IMG/VR virus record: IMGVR_UViG_3300034418_005508
Span: 1 to 64,000 of that record
From: a virus
Direction: 5' to 3' (one strand)
DNA length: 64,000 nucleotides
Positions 19,837 through 30,634 of this stretch are shown here, piece after piece. The notes below the pieces were generated by a model that made no database searches, was not told the origin of the DNA, and saw only the letters and a list, made by a program, of their open reading frames with translations. Each line of letters begins with the position of its first letter. Positions within the stretch are counted from its first letter, which is position 1. Both the position numbers and the translations under genes were made by a program.

Positions 19837-22508
19837 TATCTTCTTCTTTTACGTCTCACTGCTTTCGCTCTGCGAATATAACCACCTGTGTTACCACTTG
19901 GTCTTTTTACTCTTCTTCTCACGCGTCCTCCCAGTTGTTTTTCTTCGCTCTCCTCTAGCTTCTCTTCTTGTTGTGCTACAGCTTCCTTAGACTCTTTTTC
20001 TGCAATGTCTTGGTTGTTCTGCTCCTTCTTCTCTTGCTTCTTGCGGGCGAAGTATGCATTTATCTGCTCCTCTGTGTAGCCCATGTCTCTGAGCTGCTGT
20101 GCTTCGTATATGCCATCAGCCCCAATCTCTCTTGCAAGTCTCTCCTGAGCTCTGTATTCCAAGCTGTCTCCTGCCATACCAGCAAGTCTGTCAGCCATAG
20201 CATCAAGTGCACCAAGCTTCTCTTCACGTCTGTCTCTGATCTGCTCACGTGCAAGAGATGCAGCGAACTGACCAGCCTCCAATCCAAGTTCAGCATTGGC
20301 TTTGTTTGCCTCAAGCTTCATGCGCTTTTCTTCTGCAGACAGCTCTTTGTTTGCTTTGTTTTCTGCATTTGCAATCTCTCTATCTGCTGCTTGCTTTCTC
20401 TCCAACCCTGCAATCATGTTAACCATGCTAGCTGGACCCCCACCGCTGCCTTCAATTGCAGCCATGGTAGAACGGAAGTCATTTGCATTTGCAGAACGCT
20501 CAGCATTCAAGTTAACTCTAGGCATGTTAGGTGCCTGCACTGATGCAGCACCTGGGCCTGTTATGTATGCAGGCTGTGACTTAAATGCATAGATGGGTGG
20601 TATAAGCTGAGCTCCCATACCAAGCATTGCCAGTGTTGGGATCTCTCTAGTCTTAACGTCTTCGATGTCTCCTGGATCGTCTGGTGTTTTCTCACAGCAC
20701 TCTTGCTTCTTTGTACCATCTTCACACTCACATCCTGGAGTAGTAATAATCTCCTGCTCTACCTCTGGCATCTCCCTGCGTACTTCCCTAGGTTGTTCGG
20801 GCTTTTGCGGTATTGTAGCACTCTGAGTTTGATCACCCCACTTACCGTCTACCTTAATCTTTTGGTTGTCTGGTACACGAGAGTTGTACTCCTCTTGGTA
20901 CTTTTTTACATCCTGTGTGTCATCTACGTTAAACCCGTCCTCACCGAAGTCGATGTCTTTCACCCAGTGGCTCTCATTCTGCAGTCTACCGTCTACGTCT
21001 TTGAGTGTAACGTTAGAGTAAAGGTTATCCCCAGTCTTGAATTGTAGCAGGCCTTCTGACCAGCGAGTCACCTCTTCTCTTCTTTTAGCTGTACCAGACT
21101 CGTTGTCTGTTTCTTTAGTTACTTCACCATCTTTGATGTAGAACTTTTCTCCCTCCTTAGCATCTTTGGGGTAGAGTGGGTGGTCAGACCCGATCTCTAT
21201 TTCGCCCTCACGTATACCTGTTTTAGGCTTTTCTTTTTCTGGTGGGAGTGCATCTCCTTCTTGATACTTGCGTACACCTCCCTCTGCGTACACAGAAGAC
21301 TCTCCACCAAACTGCATCACCTTAGGGGTTCTACCAGCTTTCTTCTCTTGCATCTGAGCAAGTTTCTGTATGTCTTTCTGGCTAGCACCACCATTCAAGA
21401 GTTCTTTATGCCTCTGTGCAAACGTCTTACCACCCAGTTTCAGGTAGTCAGAGAAGATGTAGTCTGTCTTTTTACCGTCTTTTTTCATGTGTACTTTGTC
21501 CATTGTTTCCCCACCCTCGACTTCTGTCTGAGGATCGAGCATGATGCCGCCCTGTGAATGTTTCTTGCCTATGAACTCTACAGCTCCGCCCGGCAATGGC
21601 TCTGTCTTTCCTCCCTCTAGTTTGGTTCCACCGTATATGTATGACCTGCTGTACTCACCCCCATCACGCATGCCTCGCTGTGCCAGGTATGAGTTTGTGA
21701 TAGAGCCGACGTCAGCAAATCCTGTCTCACCTGATGTCTCGAACTGCTTTGCTTCTGCAGCCTGTTGTGCAAGCTGAGCTTGTTGTGCAGTACGCATTTG
21801 CTTTACAGCTTCCTTACGGTCTTTCTCTTGTTGCTTCTTCGCTTTCTTAGCTCCGAAGATACCACCAGCTACACCTGCCAAAGCTTGCAGTCCTTTACCA
21901 AACACAGGTACCTTGGCCAATGCTTGACCCACTTGGCTATCTGCTGCAGACTTAAACCCTGCACCAAACCCTGCACGCTTTGCAGCCTTACGCTCCATTA
22001 CATTGTTGCGGTATGGATCGGCTACTGCAGCCTTACCAGCCTTCTTTTCTGCATGCTTAGCAGCAAGCTGGGATAATGCATTGACTGCAGTACCCATGCT
22101 GACAGCTCCCTTCAGTCCTTCTTTGAGTCCCTTTGCCCCGTCTTCAAATATGCCTTTAACTCCCCCAGCATCTGCAAGCTCATTCTGCTTCTTCATTTTG
22201 AAGTTTTGGATGGCTCCTTTGAGTCCACCCATGTTCGTCAAACCTGAAGCTGCATCGGATACAATTGGGGTGCTTCCATCTGAGAAGTCTAGTCCCCCAC
22301 CCAAGAAGTCAAGTGCTCCACCCTCTTGCTTCTTTCGCACGTTCTCTGCAAAGATTGCTCTCTTTACTAGAGTTGGGTCGTTTGACTTTTTGGCACGGGC
22401 AATGCACTCAGCAGTTACCTTTCCTTTGCAGTATTCAGTGAACTTGCCGACAGTGCCCTTCCGCTTCATTCGCCTATTGGCTTTCTGTATCCATTTGTTA
22501 TCACTCAT
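19836..22508 (-). CDS. crAss-like cargo protein with MQFGG motif, 890 aa
   Basis: The N-terminal ~280 residues are basic and Ala/Gly/Lys-rich, with amphipathic segments and a helix rich in KKQEKDRKEA and QQAAEAKQ. Residues about 304-335 carry PLPGGAVEFIGKKHSQGG followed by DPQTEVEGGE, a signature I associate with crAss-like capsid cargo proteins. MQFGG follows at about 398-402. A linker containing TPGCECEDGTKKQECC (two CxC/CC clusters) precedes a second helical half, and the C-terminus is strongly basic (VKRPSGNTGGYIRR...RRKRRR), suggesting nucleic-acid contact. It starts in a TAATG overlap with the muzzle gene. It is probably packaged and ejected with the polymerase. MQxGG recurs in three other proteins of this window. 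Confidence 0.8.
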   Translation of the reverse strand: MSDNKWIQKANRRMKRKGTVGKFTEYCKGKVTAECIARAKKSNDPTLVKRAIFAENVRKKQEGGALDFLGGGLDFSDGSTPIVSDAASGLTNMGGLKGAIQNFKMKKQNELADAGGVKGIFEDGAKGLKEGLKGAVSMGTAVNALSQLAAKHAEKKAGKAAVADPYRNNVMERKAAKRAGFGAGFKSAADSQVGQALAKVPVFGKGLQALAGVAGGIFGAKKAKKQQEKDRKEAVKQMRTAQQAQLAQQAAEAKQFETSGETGFADVGSITNSYLAQRGMRDGGEYSRSYIYGGTKLEGGKTEPLPGGAVEFIGKKHSQGGIMLDPQTEVEGGETMDKVHMKKDGKKTDYIFSDYLKLGGKTFAQRHKELLNGGASQKDIQKLAQMQEKKAGRTPKVMQFGGESSVYAEGGVRKYQEGDALPPEKEKPKTGIREGEIEIGSDHPLYPKDAKEGEKFYIKDGEVTKETDNESGTAKRREEVTRWSEGLLQFKTGDNLYSNVTLKDVDGRLQNESHWVKDIDFGEDGFNVDDTQDVKKYQEEYNSRVPDNQKIKVDGKWGDQTQSATIPQKPEQPREVRREMPEVEQEIITTPGCECEDGTKKQECCEKTPDDPGDIEDVKTREIPTLAMLGMGAQLIPPIYAFKSQPAYITGPGAASVQAPNMPRVNLNAERSANANDFRSTMAAIEGSGGGPASMVNMIAGLERKQAADREIANAENKANKELSAEEKRMKLEANKANAELGLEAGQFAASLAREQIRDRREEKLGALDAMADRLAGMAGDSLEYRAQERLAREIGADGIYEAQQLRDMGYTEEQINAYFARKKQEKKEQNNQDIAEKESKEAVAQQEEKLEESEEKQLGGRVRRRVKRPSGNTGGYIRRAKAVRRKRRR

Positions 22509-25500
22509 TATCTGTACGAATTACGGAACTTGGTACCGGCAGAATACAAATATATCAAATTTTTGCTCTCGTTATTGCTGATAAGGCGTACTCCTAAGTA
22601 GTGTCCAATGAACTTCTTCTGTTCGTACCACTGCTTTTCCGCGTTTATGTATTCTGGGTTAGGTACCCCCTCATAGGTAAACATAGGAGTGTCCTCCCTA
22701 GTTGACTCAACTTTGGTTGTGAGTTTACCTACTACGTTAGGTTCACCTGTATTAATATAGCTATTGGTATTTACTACGACAGCGGCCAAATCTCTGAATG
22801 AGTTGATGTACCATATCCCATCCACAAGCCTACAGTTGTTGAGGTAGTTGATTTCTGTAAACTCTCCGGATATCTGCGTAGTGTTGTAGACATAGAATCT
22901 GTCAAAGATTGGGAATGTCTGCCTCTTGAACTCTGTTGTATAGTCCTCACTTCTACTCTTTGCATCAGCCCAGTAGTACACGTTGCTGTACAGTTTAGCC
23001 ATTGCTGGGTTAGCATTGTCAATGAACTCTAGCTCAAAGTTGTACAGTGTATTGTAGAAGTTACCTGGGTTGTCTTCATCGTTGTGCATGTACACACTAC
23101 CCTTGTACATTGTGTAGTATGTCTGCTCACCCGTAATGAAGATGTCTGGTACGTAGCTGTGTCTGCTGATCCATATCTGCAGGTCAGGTAAGTATGACAA
23201 TGTCCACCCACTTTGTGTAAAGTACGTAGGGTTACTCAAGCCTATAGGTCCTGATTTCACATTACCCTTGTTGGCTGGGTGGTTTATGTCAGAAGCAATC
23301 TCCCTTGCTGTGTCAGAAGGACCAAGCTTGTCTATAGCTGTGTTCTCTCTGAATGCCTCGAGATTACGTCTATGTGTGTATTCTCTCTCGCTCTTGCTGA
23401 GCTTAACACCAGTTTTAGAATTGTTCTGCTGTACAGCAAAGAACATGTTGTTCTGTATCTCTATGGTACCGTCTTGCAGCCCATCTATTAGAGTCTGTGT
23501 TGGTAGAGGTTCTCGCTTTGTAAGAATGATCCTTTTGAACTTGGGGTCATATCCTACGATAAAGCCCATGGGTACATTCGTATTTGTAGGAGCGTCTGGG
23601 TAATACGGGAACTCATGAGCATCCACGTTTATACCGTACCGTTCTATCTCAAACGGTATGTTCTCTCTGAACCAATGGTTCATGTTCCCCATCACTTCTG
23701 TGATGCCTTGGGTAAGCATGTGTACTTTTCTGCTTCTACGTGATACATAGAAGTGTCCTACTTCAGTTGTGTATGACGAAAGTCCTGACATAGTACCACC
23801 ATACCCTATCTCAGATTCCTGTAGCTCGGTTGGTGGTATTGCGAATATGTCACCGCTACCAATGAATGCCTTGACACTACCCAGCTCCAGCTGTTCATTA
23901 CCCTTAGTTTGGAAGAGAGCTTTCTCTGTATGTACATACAACGTGTCGTTCATGGTGAACATGTCTGTGATGTCACCACGCTTCTTAGGTATGTCAGCGT
24001 AATCGTTTGCCAAAAACTCCCTGTACCTGTCAGACAGTGCTCCTGTTGCAGATTTAGATCTGATGATTCTATTTCTGAACTGATCGTTCTCTTCTGTCCC
24101 CGCTCTCACTTTAGGGAATGGAACTGCTACCCTCTTATCCTGCACAAAGCTGAAGTGGTCCTCATACAACAACTGGTCTTGCTTTGTGAAGTCTTGTGTT
24201 GGGGGTGAGAACAATACCTCTGCTGCTGTATTGAAGTCAAAGAACTTCGTCGCCTGCCCCTTCTCACTGTCCTTCTGGTGCCTGAGTCCTATGTTGTCAT
24301 CAGACTCTACCATGAACGTAAACAATGACGTGACTGGGTTAGAGTTGCCTTGCTGCCAGTTGTTAGCGTTTAGCAGTGTTTCAGATATGAACGACTCTAT
24401 TTTGCCGACCTCTGTGCTGTTAGGGAACTCTGGGTATGTTGTATCTGTGATAGTAGTAATGAAATTTCCCTGCCACACACTCATACCACCTGCAGTTCCC
24501 CAGTTGGTCAAGAAGTCATTAAGACTCAAGAAGTCTGGTACGTCTTTCTGTCTAGTGTTTTGTATGTATCCCAGGTTAACACCATTAGTTCCTGGGTTAC
24601 CAATAACTTTGAGAGCATCAGTCGAATTAAGGCCAGAAGCGCCTGAAGGTCCTGCGTCACCCAAAGCACTAGACGCTCTGAACCAAGAATGGCCATAGCT
24701 ATGAGATGTAGTGCGGAATGCGTACTTAGAAATGTAAGTATCCCCACCATATACTTCTGTTGATTCTGCTCCACTGAAGTATTTTTTCACTGGAGACAAG
24801 ACCGTGCTACCACCTGCTGAAGTGAAGTCAAGATCATTTATGGCTGCGGTTGTACCAGTCTTCAATGCTGCATAACATGCCCCTTCTGCTAAATTATACT
24901 TGTCTTCCCACTCTTTGAACTCTTCATCGATTGAGTAGTAGTAACCAGTCCATACCAGTTCTTGCTTGTCGAATGGTGTATATACATCAGTTTTCAGCGA
25001 GCATACATTGATCAGCCAAGCCATAGGATAGCCCCACTCGTAGTCTGCACCAGCTAGAGTGTAGTTCAATCCTTTGAAGTTAGAATTTTCTGTGGTTACA
25101 CTCGAGCCATATAAGTACACGGCATGGTCAGGGATTGGTCGTACAGGTTTGGGATCTTTACTTGCTTGGAACCAAGCGTCAGGGAACAAGAACTTGTCGT
25201 CGTCTCCCCAAGCTGCTATGTTAAATGGTCCGTATTCACCTCCTCCGTCGTCAGATCCATCTCCCAGATACCAAGGGAATCCAGGTATTGCATTACCCTT
25301 AAATGGTACGAGTCCTTTCAAGTGAGGCAATCCACTAACTAGCGCCATAACAATTGAACTCTCCCCACCCCTGTTGAAGATGTACTGAGCTCCTTTGAAT
25401 GAACTAGACTCTGCTGTCTTCAAGTTACGTTGCCCTGGCAGGTATGTTTTGCTACCAGGGTCAAGCATGAATGTAAACTGAGAGTTTCTAGGTGCGCAGT

Positions 25501-28500
25501 AAGAATCTACAAACTCAAATCCTGCAGGTTTTATTAAAGACCAATCTTTGCCTGCGCTGTTGTACCATATGTTTTGTTGTCCATTCCATCTGTGGTCACC
25601 ACCCTTGATGATCTCTCGGTGTCTATATATCTGCTCTGGGTGATAGTGTGCACAAGCTACGTATGCCCCACCTCTGTATGAACGGATGCGGTATCTACGA
25701 GCACGCAGCTCGGACACGTCGCTGTAATCCTCTATGTCATCTACGTCTTTTTCTTTACCGCGCAGACGTCTGAATGCTCTCTTGAACAAACCACCGGGCT
25801 TGTCTTCTTGGTCAGCAGGTGGATTGTCACTACCGTAGGGATTGCTCACATCTTCATCTGCATCGATGAACGTATCAGTCACGTCATAGATCTCACCATC
25901 TACGTTGTAGTCGACAGTGTTACCCAACGCTTGTGATATCCATCCCAGTGATGGGAAGGTTGTGAGCTTTTCTTTGTTCTCCTCATCTTCTTTACGAGCC
26001 CCAAATACACCAGGCCCGCCCTGGAACTGTCTAAATGCAATAGCCGCCTGGCATTGTATGTGTGTGACTGTGTTAAGAGTTGGTCTCTTACGCAGCATGT
26101 TAAAATCGTGGAATGTAAAGACTGGGTTCGCGTAGTAACGGAACATCCTGTCTACAATCGTAGGGCCTGCGTAAGGAAACTGCTCAGCCCTGTTGGGGTT
26201 GGGTACTTGTTCCTGTCCCCTTCCTGCAGCATCTGGATTGTTGTCTGTGTGGTAAGCTGCTTTCCACTTTGACGCTACAGCCATAGCGGTCTCCATGTCG
26301 CTTCTCAATCCACCAAATGCGTAGAATGCATTGAAGTATGGCCCCTTACGCGCCAGCAGTCTGTTCTGGTTTGGGGAAGATGCATACCTAGGCATAGCTG
26401 GTATGGCCAAACTTTGCCCACTAATAAGTCTGTCAGAGTTTGTACGCTTAGCATAATAGATCTTGTACCCTTGTATTTCCTTAAGCATGTGCTTAGGAAT
26501 CTTCAGGTTCTCCAATTGTATACCAAGTATTCTTACAGTCTCACTGGTTATAAGCTTTTTCTTTACATACGAATCACTGGCAATCTTTTTATCTCTGTGA
26601 TTGGATATCCATGCTGCTCCCAGGTAATCCAAATTGTTCTGATAGGTTTGTGGTATCCCTGTAGTTGGGTCTTCAAATGCAGCCACAAAACCTCTTTGAG
26701 ATAGGTTACCTGCATTTTCAAAGAATATCCCACCGTAGTTTCGATCCCAAGCAAGTGGGCCATACTGAATGCCTGTATTGTTACCCGTCAGTATGTCCTC
26801 TCCTGCACCTGAGTATTTCACGTATGAAAAGTCAGGGTTGTAGTTAGATGGCATTCTATGATGTCTCACTTTTCTGCCATACAAGCTGTAGTACTTATGG
26901 TAGTAGCTATCAAACGAGTATCCGTCTGTATTGCCTGGGCCTATGATGTTTGTTTGTTCTCCTGTATCTCTGTCTACATCTGCGTGCACCCAATCAAAGT
27001 TCTCTGGGTATCTTTCACTCTGGTTCTCCCAGAACCCCATGTTCATTTTCAAAGCAGTATAAGCACCATCGTCTCCATGGTTAATTGGGTCACCTCCTGC
27101 GAAAGAGGTATTGTAGCTTGTATCAATGACTTGATATATACGTGCTACTTTAGACTGTTCTTTCAATTCAGGGGCGTGGAATCCGTGACTCTTAAGGTGA
27201 AGGTTCTCACCTTTGTGAGTGAACCTGTCACTCTCCATGAGGTAGTCTCCCAAACAATCTGTTTCATTGGGGTCTAGTTCGCCCAGCAAAAACTTGTAGT
27301 AAGTGTCCGTAGGTACTGGATCTCCATTGCAGAGACCAGAGTTGCTTATGATATTTGCTTGCTGCTGCGTTGTAACCAACGGAACCTCACGTCTTCCTGG
27401 TATGTGGTACGCAAAGGTCTCTGTACCGTCTCTAAGTACGAATGATACGTAGAATGCATAGACGTCACCACGTCTAAAGCTCTTACCTCTGTACGAGAAT
27501 CTGTTGTCTTTATATCCTCTACGTGTAGCCTGAGCGAGATTATAGCTAACTCCGAATTTCCCATCACCGAGTCTTAGCTGTATCTGACCGCTGTCCGGGT
27601 ATCTCAGGTAGTCTGCAATTGAACTAACGTAGTCTGGGTACATAGAGTCAACAGCATCTATACCTAGGGTAGCAGGGTTTGCGGGAGCACCGTTTTGCTC
27701 TGACTGGTAGTAGGTTTGACCTATACCATCAAATCCTGCAGGGTGTTCTTTAACCGCATAGTACGGCATGACCATGGTACCATATCCCTTGTTTAGAGTT
27801 ATGATGTCATACACCCTTCTATCAAAGCCTTCCACAGCTTTGACTACAGGCTTGATTTTAATGTTAGATGCGTATCTCTGGAACCCTATGTCTTTACGTG
27901 AGATCAGGTTACCTAAGTACAGTCTGTCGTTAAGTTGAGTAAGTGTCTTCGCAGTCAAGTACTTTACTTGATCTGCTACAATGTCAAGAAGACTTAATGT
28001 GCTTGCATCCTCTCTGCCGCTATATACGATGGTAAATATGCTGCTACTCAGCCCGAAGTTAGAACTGCTTCGTTGTTCAGATGCTTGTCCTGAAGTTTCT
28101 ACAAACGGTGCTGGAGGGGGCGATGTTCTTCTGTCTGCGACGAAATCTTCAGTATCAATACTTGGATCATTGAACGCTCCGGTAGGAGGAGTGGTGTTAC
28201 CTACGATGTCAAGTGTATTGATACTATCATATGCATCGTCATCATTTGTGCTCTGGATCTGTATTCTGTCCAGCTTGTACACGTTCTCTGCATTCCCTAT
28301 GCGCTGTATTACAGCAGGCTGCAGGTACTTGTACTGCACCGTCTTTGGTATGTATACCTCCCAGTGTACGGACTTCGTTGTTGTTGTCCCACCCTGTGCC
28401 CCAATAACAATGTCTGCTGGTACTGTTGTATCGGGTTCTGGGATGATGTAAACTGGGTTAGATACCACGAAGTAGTTCGTCTCCACAAAGTCTTCGTCAG

Positions 28501-29143
28501 CATATGCAAGTGCAAGGTGATATGTGCCTGATCTTACTGCACCACCTTCAAACACATATGCATTCTTGATACGAGAGTGTGTGCCCACTTCAGGGAACAA
28601 GCTTAGCTTATCTACAGTGTAGTTGTTCTCCCCATACAAGACCTCGAACGCACTAGCGCCAGGGGCTATGGCAAACCACTGCAGTTGTCTAGTTACATTA
28701 AATGTCCTTGGTGGGTTAAAGTCGGATACGTAAGACGCTTCTGTGATCGTCTCATCTATGACGTAGTAGTTGTCCGTGAAGTAAACAATGACATCGTTCT
28801 TAGCATCTCTTCTGTACTCACCTATAATAGGATGGGATCTCTTGAAGTTGAGTTTATCGCTGCGGTACAGTACGGTTGTCTCTTTCTTGACTGGGTCAAC
28901 AAGTATGATCTCGCAGCTTGTATTTTGATTTACCCCAATGCCGAAGATGATCAGCCTTTCTTCGTCAATTGGTATTGCACCAACGACGTCTACGTTCAAC
29001 GATACGGCAAGCTCATTGCCCCATTCGTTGCTCATAGTGCCTGTCTCTACGCTTACTGTAGCGTTGAGCGCATCTCTGTACGTCCCATCAGGCTGTTCAG
29101 CCTTGGACGTATCTTTAGCCATACCTCCAATAAACTTCTTCAT
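22508..29143 (-). CDS. Tail muzzle / stabilization protein (P22 gp10-like), 2211 aa
   Basis: The N-terminus (GGMAKDTSKAEQPDGTYRDA followed by a conserved SNEWGNE block) and the later GYGGTMSGLSSYTTEVGHFY stretch (from about residue 1779) are hallmarks of the crAss-like tail stabilization or muzzle protein. That protein belongs to the P22 gp10/T7 gp12 tail-tube family that forms the distal tube through which DNA leaves. The conserved GYKIYYAKRTNSDRL element lies mid-protein. At 2211 aa it is long for the family; the extra length is in the middle, including a charged linker around KKDVDDIEDYSDVSELRARR and Tyr/Gly-rich beta regions. It overlaps the ring-protein gene upstream by 4 bases (ATGA), matching ring-then-muzzle order in relatives. 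Confidence 0.88.
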   Translation of the reverse strand: MKKFIGGMAKDTSKAEQPDGTYRDALNATVSVETGTMSNEWGNELAVSLNVDVVGAIPIDEERLIIFGIGVNQNTSCEIILVDPVKKETTVLYRSDKLNFKRSHPIIGEYRRDAKNDVIVYFTDNYYVIDETITEASYVSDFNPPRTFNVTRQLQWFAIAPGASAFEVLYGENNYTVDKLSLFPEVGTHSRIKNAYVFEGGAVRSGTYHLALAYADEDFVETNYFVVSNPVYIIPEPDTTVPADIVIGAQGGTTTTKSVHWEVYIPKTVQYKYLQPAVIQRIGNAENVYKLDRIQIQSTNDDDAYDSINTLDIVGNTTPPTGAFNDPSIDTEDFVADRRTSPPPAPFVETSGQASEQRSSSNFGLSSSIFTIVYSGREDASTLSLLDIVADQVKYLTAKTLTQLNDRLYLGNLISRKDIGFQRYASNIKIKPVVKAVEGFDRRVYDIITLNKGYGTMVMPYYAVKEHPAGFDGIGQTYYQSEQNGAPANPATLGIDAVDSMYPDYVSSIADYLRYPDSGQIQLRLGDGKFGVSYNLAQATRRGYKDNRFSYRGKSFRRGDVYAFYVSFVLRDGTETFAYHIPGRREVPLVTTQQQANIISNSGLCNGDPVPTDTYYKFLLGELDPNETDCLGDYLMESDRFTHKGENLHLKSHGFHAPELKEQSKVARIYQVIDTSYNTSFAGGDPINHGDDGAYTALKMNMGFWENQSERYPENFDWVHADVDRDTGEQTNIIGPGNTDGYSFDSYYHKYYSLYGRKVRHHRMPSNYNPDFSYVKYSGAGEDILTGNNTGIQYGPLAWDRNYGGIFFENAGNLSQRGFVAAFEDPTTGIPQTYQNNLDYLGAAWISNHRDKKIASDSYVKKKLITSETVRILGIQLENLKIPKHMLKEIQGYKIYYAKRTNSDRLISGQSLAIPAMPRYASSPNQNRLLARKGPYFNAFYAFGGLRSDMETAMAVASKWKAAYHTDNNPDAAGRGQEQVPNPNRAEQFPYAGPTIVDRMFRYYANPVFTFHDFNMLRKRPTLNTVTHIQCQAAIAFRQFQGGPGVFGARKEDEENKEKLTTFPSLGWISQALGNTVDYNVDGEIYDVTDTFIDADEDVSNPYGSDNPPADQEDKPGGLFKRAFRRLRGKEKDVDDIEDYSDVSELRARRYRIRSYRGGAYVACAHYHPEQIYRHREIIKGGDHRWNGQQNIWYNSAGKDWSLIKPAGFEFVDSYCAPRNSQFTFMLDPGSKTYLPGQRNLKTAESSSFKGAQYIFNRGGESSIVMALVSGLPHLKGLVPFKGNAIPGFPWYLGDGSDDGGGEYGPFNIAAWGDDDKFLFPDAWFQASKDPKPVRPIPDHAVYLYGSSVTTENSNFKGLNYTLAGADYEWGYPMAWLINVCSLKTDVYTPFDKQELVWTGYYYSIDEEFKEWEDKYNLAEGACYAALKTGTTAAINDLDFTSAGGSTVLSPVKKYFSGAESTEVYGGDTYISKYAFRTTSHSYGHSWFRASSALGDAGPSGASGLNSTDALKVIGNPGTNGVNLGYIQNTRQKDVPDFLSLNDFLTNWGTAGGMSVWQGNFITTITDTTYPEFPNSTEVGKIESFISETLLNANNWQQGNSNPVTSLFTFMVESDDNIGLRHQKDSEKGQATKFFDFNTAAEVLFSPPTQDFTKQDQLLYEDHFSFVQDKRVAVPFPKVRAGTEENDQFRNRIIRSKSATGALSDRYREFLANDYADIPKKRGDITDMFTMNDTLYVHTEKALFQTKGNEQLELGSVKAFIGSGDIFAIPPTELQESEIGYGGTMSGLSSYTTEVGHFYVSRRSRKVHMLTQGITEVMGNMNHWFRENIPFEIERYGINVDAHEFPYYPDAPTNTNVPMGFIVGYDPKFKRIILTKREPLPTQTLIDGLQDGTIEIQNNMFFAVQQNNSKTGVKLSKSEREYTHRRNLEAFRENTAIDKLGPSDTAREIASDINHPANKGNVKSGPIGLSNPTYFTQSGWTLSYLPDLQIWISRHSYVPDIFITGEQTYYTMYKGSVYMHNDEDNPGNFYNTLYNFELEFIDNANPAMAKLYSNVYYWADAKSRSEDYTTEFKRQTFPIFDRFYVYNTTQISGEFTEINYLNNCRLVDGIWYINSFRDLAAVVVNTNSYINTGEPNVVGKLTTKVESTREDTPMFTYEGVPNPEYINAEKQWYEQKKFIGHYLGVRLISNNESKNLIYLYSAGTKFRNSYR

Positions 29144-30165
29144 GCTATAGAGTTGGTGCTGTAGTTACCTCTGTACAAATTCTCTCTTGTGTTGAGAGTT
29201 CCCATCACGTTGTCAAACTCGCTGATACGTGGTACGAGTCTAACCCACTGGTTCATGAACGATTCGTATCTCGCCATGTCTGGGTACTTAGCTTCATTAC
29301 GAGCCTGTGTACAGTAGAACTTCCACTGCTGGTCTGCGAAGCTGTAATCGATTCCGTTTGTTGATGGATCAAATGATGCACCAAGCAACAGCTTCTTGTA
29401 TATGTACCAGAACATAGCTTCCTTGAAGCTGATGTCGTCTGGTATCAATGGCCAGCATTCTGTATCTGTTGCAAATGCTGTGTACGACAAGCAGAGCTTA
29501 CCTGTTCTGAATGACGTCTTGATTCTATCGTTCTCTACGAGGTAACACTCGTTAGACGTAGTGAATTCGTTCACACACTTATCGCAGTGTATGCCTCTAG
29601 GGAAGTTAGTTGTGCAGTACTGTATTGGTGTGAGATTACCTACAGTCGGGTTCATGTATGCTGTATATATTACCTGAGCATCTGCAACAAGTTTGTTGAG
29701 ATCTTTGTCTGTAGTTTTTCTAGTTTTTTCTAGACCGTTTACAGTAGTGTCAAAGGCATTAGCTATTAGTGAAGTAGATTGAGCACTACTAGCGAAGAAG
29801 TTTAAACTGGTAGCTATCCCGTCTAGGTAAGGGCCATAGAGATTTCCTAGGTCGCTGTACTCTTTTGTCAGGTCTGTTATCTCTTTTCTTAGATCTGCAA
29901 TCTTAGCACTAAGAGACTGTTCTTGCTCTGTTTGATTGATCGCAACCTGGTTGATGTAGTATACATCTGGAGGTAGTGTTGCTTTGAAGTCATCTACTTC
30001 AATGATGCACCCTTTGCTTTCTACGTGCGCACCAGCACCAATGTGTTCGAGTGCTTCCCCAATCCATTCAACAGCATCGTAGATCCAGTTACCGTCACCA
30101 GGGTTCAAGTCACGCATGACTTTCCTGATGATCGCTTTACATGATATAGTCTTATATGTCGCCAT
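29140..30165 (-). CDS. Ring/collar (head-to-tail connector) protein, 341 aa
   Basis: The N-terminal pattern, an acidic-aromatic helix with DAVEWIGEALEHIGAGAH followed by an LPPDVYYINQVAI strand, is typical of a crAss-like ring protein that stacks between portal and muzzle. A coiled-coil segment follows (about residues 80-110, LSAKIADLRKEITDLTKEYS). The centre has several Cys residues, including a CDKC pair, and the C-terminal part is helical and Trp/Tyr-rich. It sits directly before the muzzle gene with a 4-base overlap. Assignment is by pattern and position; which of the several crAss ring proteins it corresponds to cannot be decided by reading. Confidence 0.72.
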   Translation of the reverse strand: MATYKTISCKAIIRKVMRDLNPGDGNWIYDAVEWIGEALEHIGAGAHVESKGCIIEVDDFKATLPPDVYYINQVAINQTEQEQSLSAKIADLRKEITDLTKEYSDLGNLYGPYLDGIATSLNFFASSAQSTSLIANAFDTTVNGLEKTRKTTDKDLNKLVADAQVIYTAYMNPTVGNLTPIQYCTTNFPRGIHCDKCVNEFTTSNECYLVENDRIKTSFRTGKLCLSYTAFATDTECWPLIPDDISFKEAMFWYIYKKLLLGASFDPSTNGIDYSFADQQWKFYCTQARNEAKYPDMARYESFMNQWVRLVPRISEFDNVMGTLNTRENLYRGNYSTNSIA

Positions 30166-30634
30166 GCTTCTTGAATCTTAAGTATGCTAAGTCATCGTTT
30201 TTCAGGAGTGATGTTAACTTCTCCTTGTTCCCCTTGATTCCTCGGGTTGGGGTAAACCTGTATGCAGACTTGTTAGATATCTTACATCTAGACTTCTGCC
30301 AGTGATATTTGCAGTACCAGGGGTCAGTGTAGTAGATAAACCACTTCTCACCTTCCCCTGATTCTGCGTCGTAGAGCTGCTTACCTTCTGCAAGCAGTTC
30401 TTGTTTGTACTTGTTGCTCTCCCACCAGTCTATCGTAGGCTTACTGGGATTGCGCTCTATGCGTCGTATTGACAAGGTGGACAGGTTGCTGCCCATGCTG
30501 AACTCCTTACCATCAAGGATCATACTGATGACCTCCATGTTGAACTCTTCACACAGTTGCTTAAACAGTCGTGTTTCGATGGGGTCTTCAATATTCTTTA
30601 CATAGTCCTTATGTATGTCCTTGATGGTATGCAT
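30152..30634 (-). CDS. Conserved crAss-like late protein, 160 aa
   Basis: A compact 160-aa protein with an N-terminal helix (FKQLCEEFNMEVISMILDGK), a glycine-containing turn (SMGSNLSTLSIRRIERN) and a C-terminal half rich in Trp, Tyr and Lys ending in RFTPTRGIKGN. The fold resembles small conserved proteins found beside ring proteins in crAss-like phages, but I cannot attach a proven function. It overlaps the 341-aa ring gene by 14 bases and begins in a TAATG overlap with the basic protein upstream, so it belongs to the same transcript. Likely a minor connector or tail-assembly factor, by position only. Confidence 0.6.
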   Translation of the reverse strand: MHTIKDIHKDYVKNIEDPIETRLFKQLCEEFNMEVISMILDGKEFSMGSNLSTLSIRRIERNPSKPTIDWWESNKYKQELLAEGKQLYDAESGEGEKWFIYYTDPWYCKYHWQKSRCKISNKSAYRFTPTRGIKGNKEKLTSLLKNDDLAYLRFKKHGDI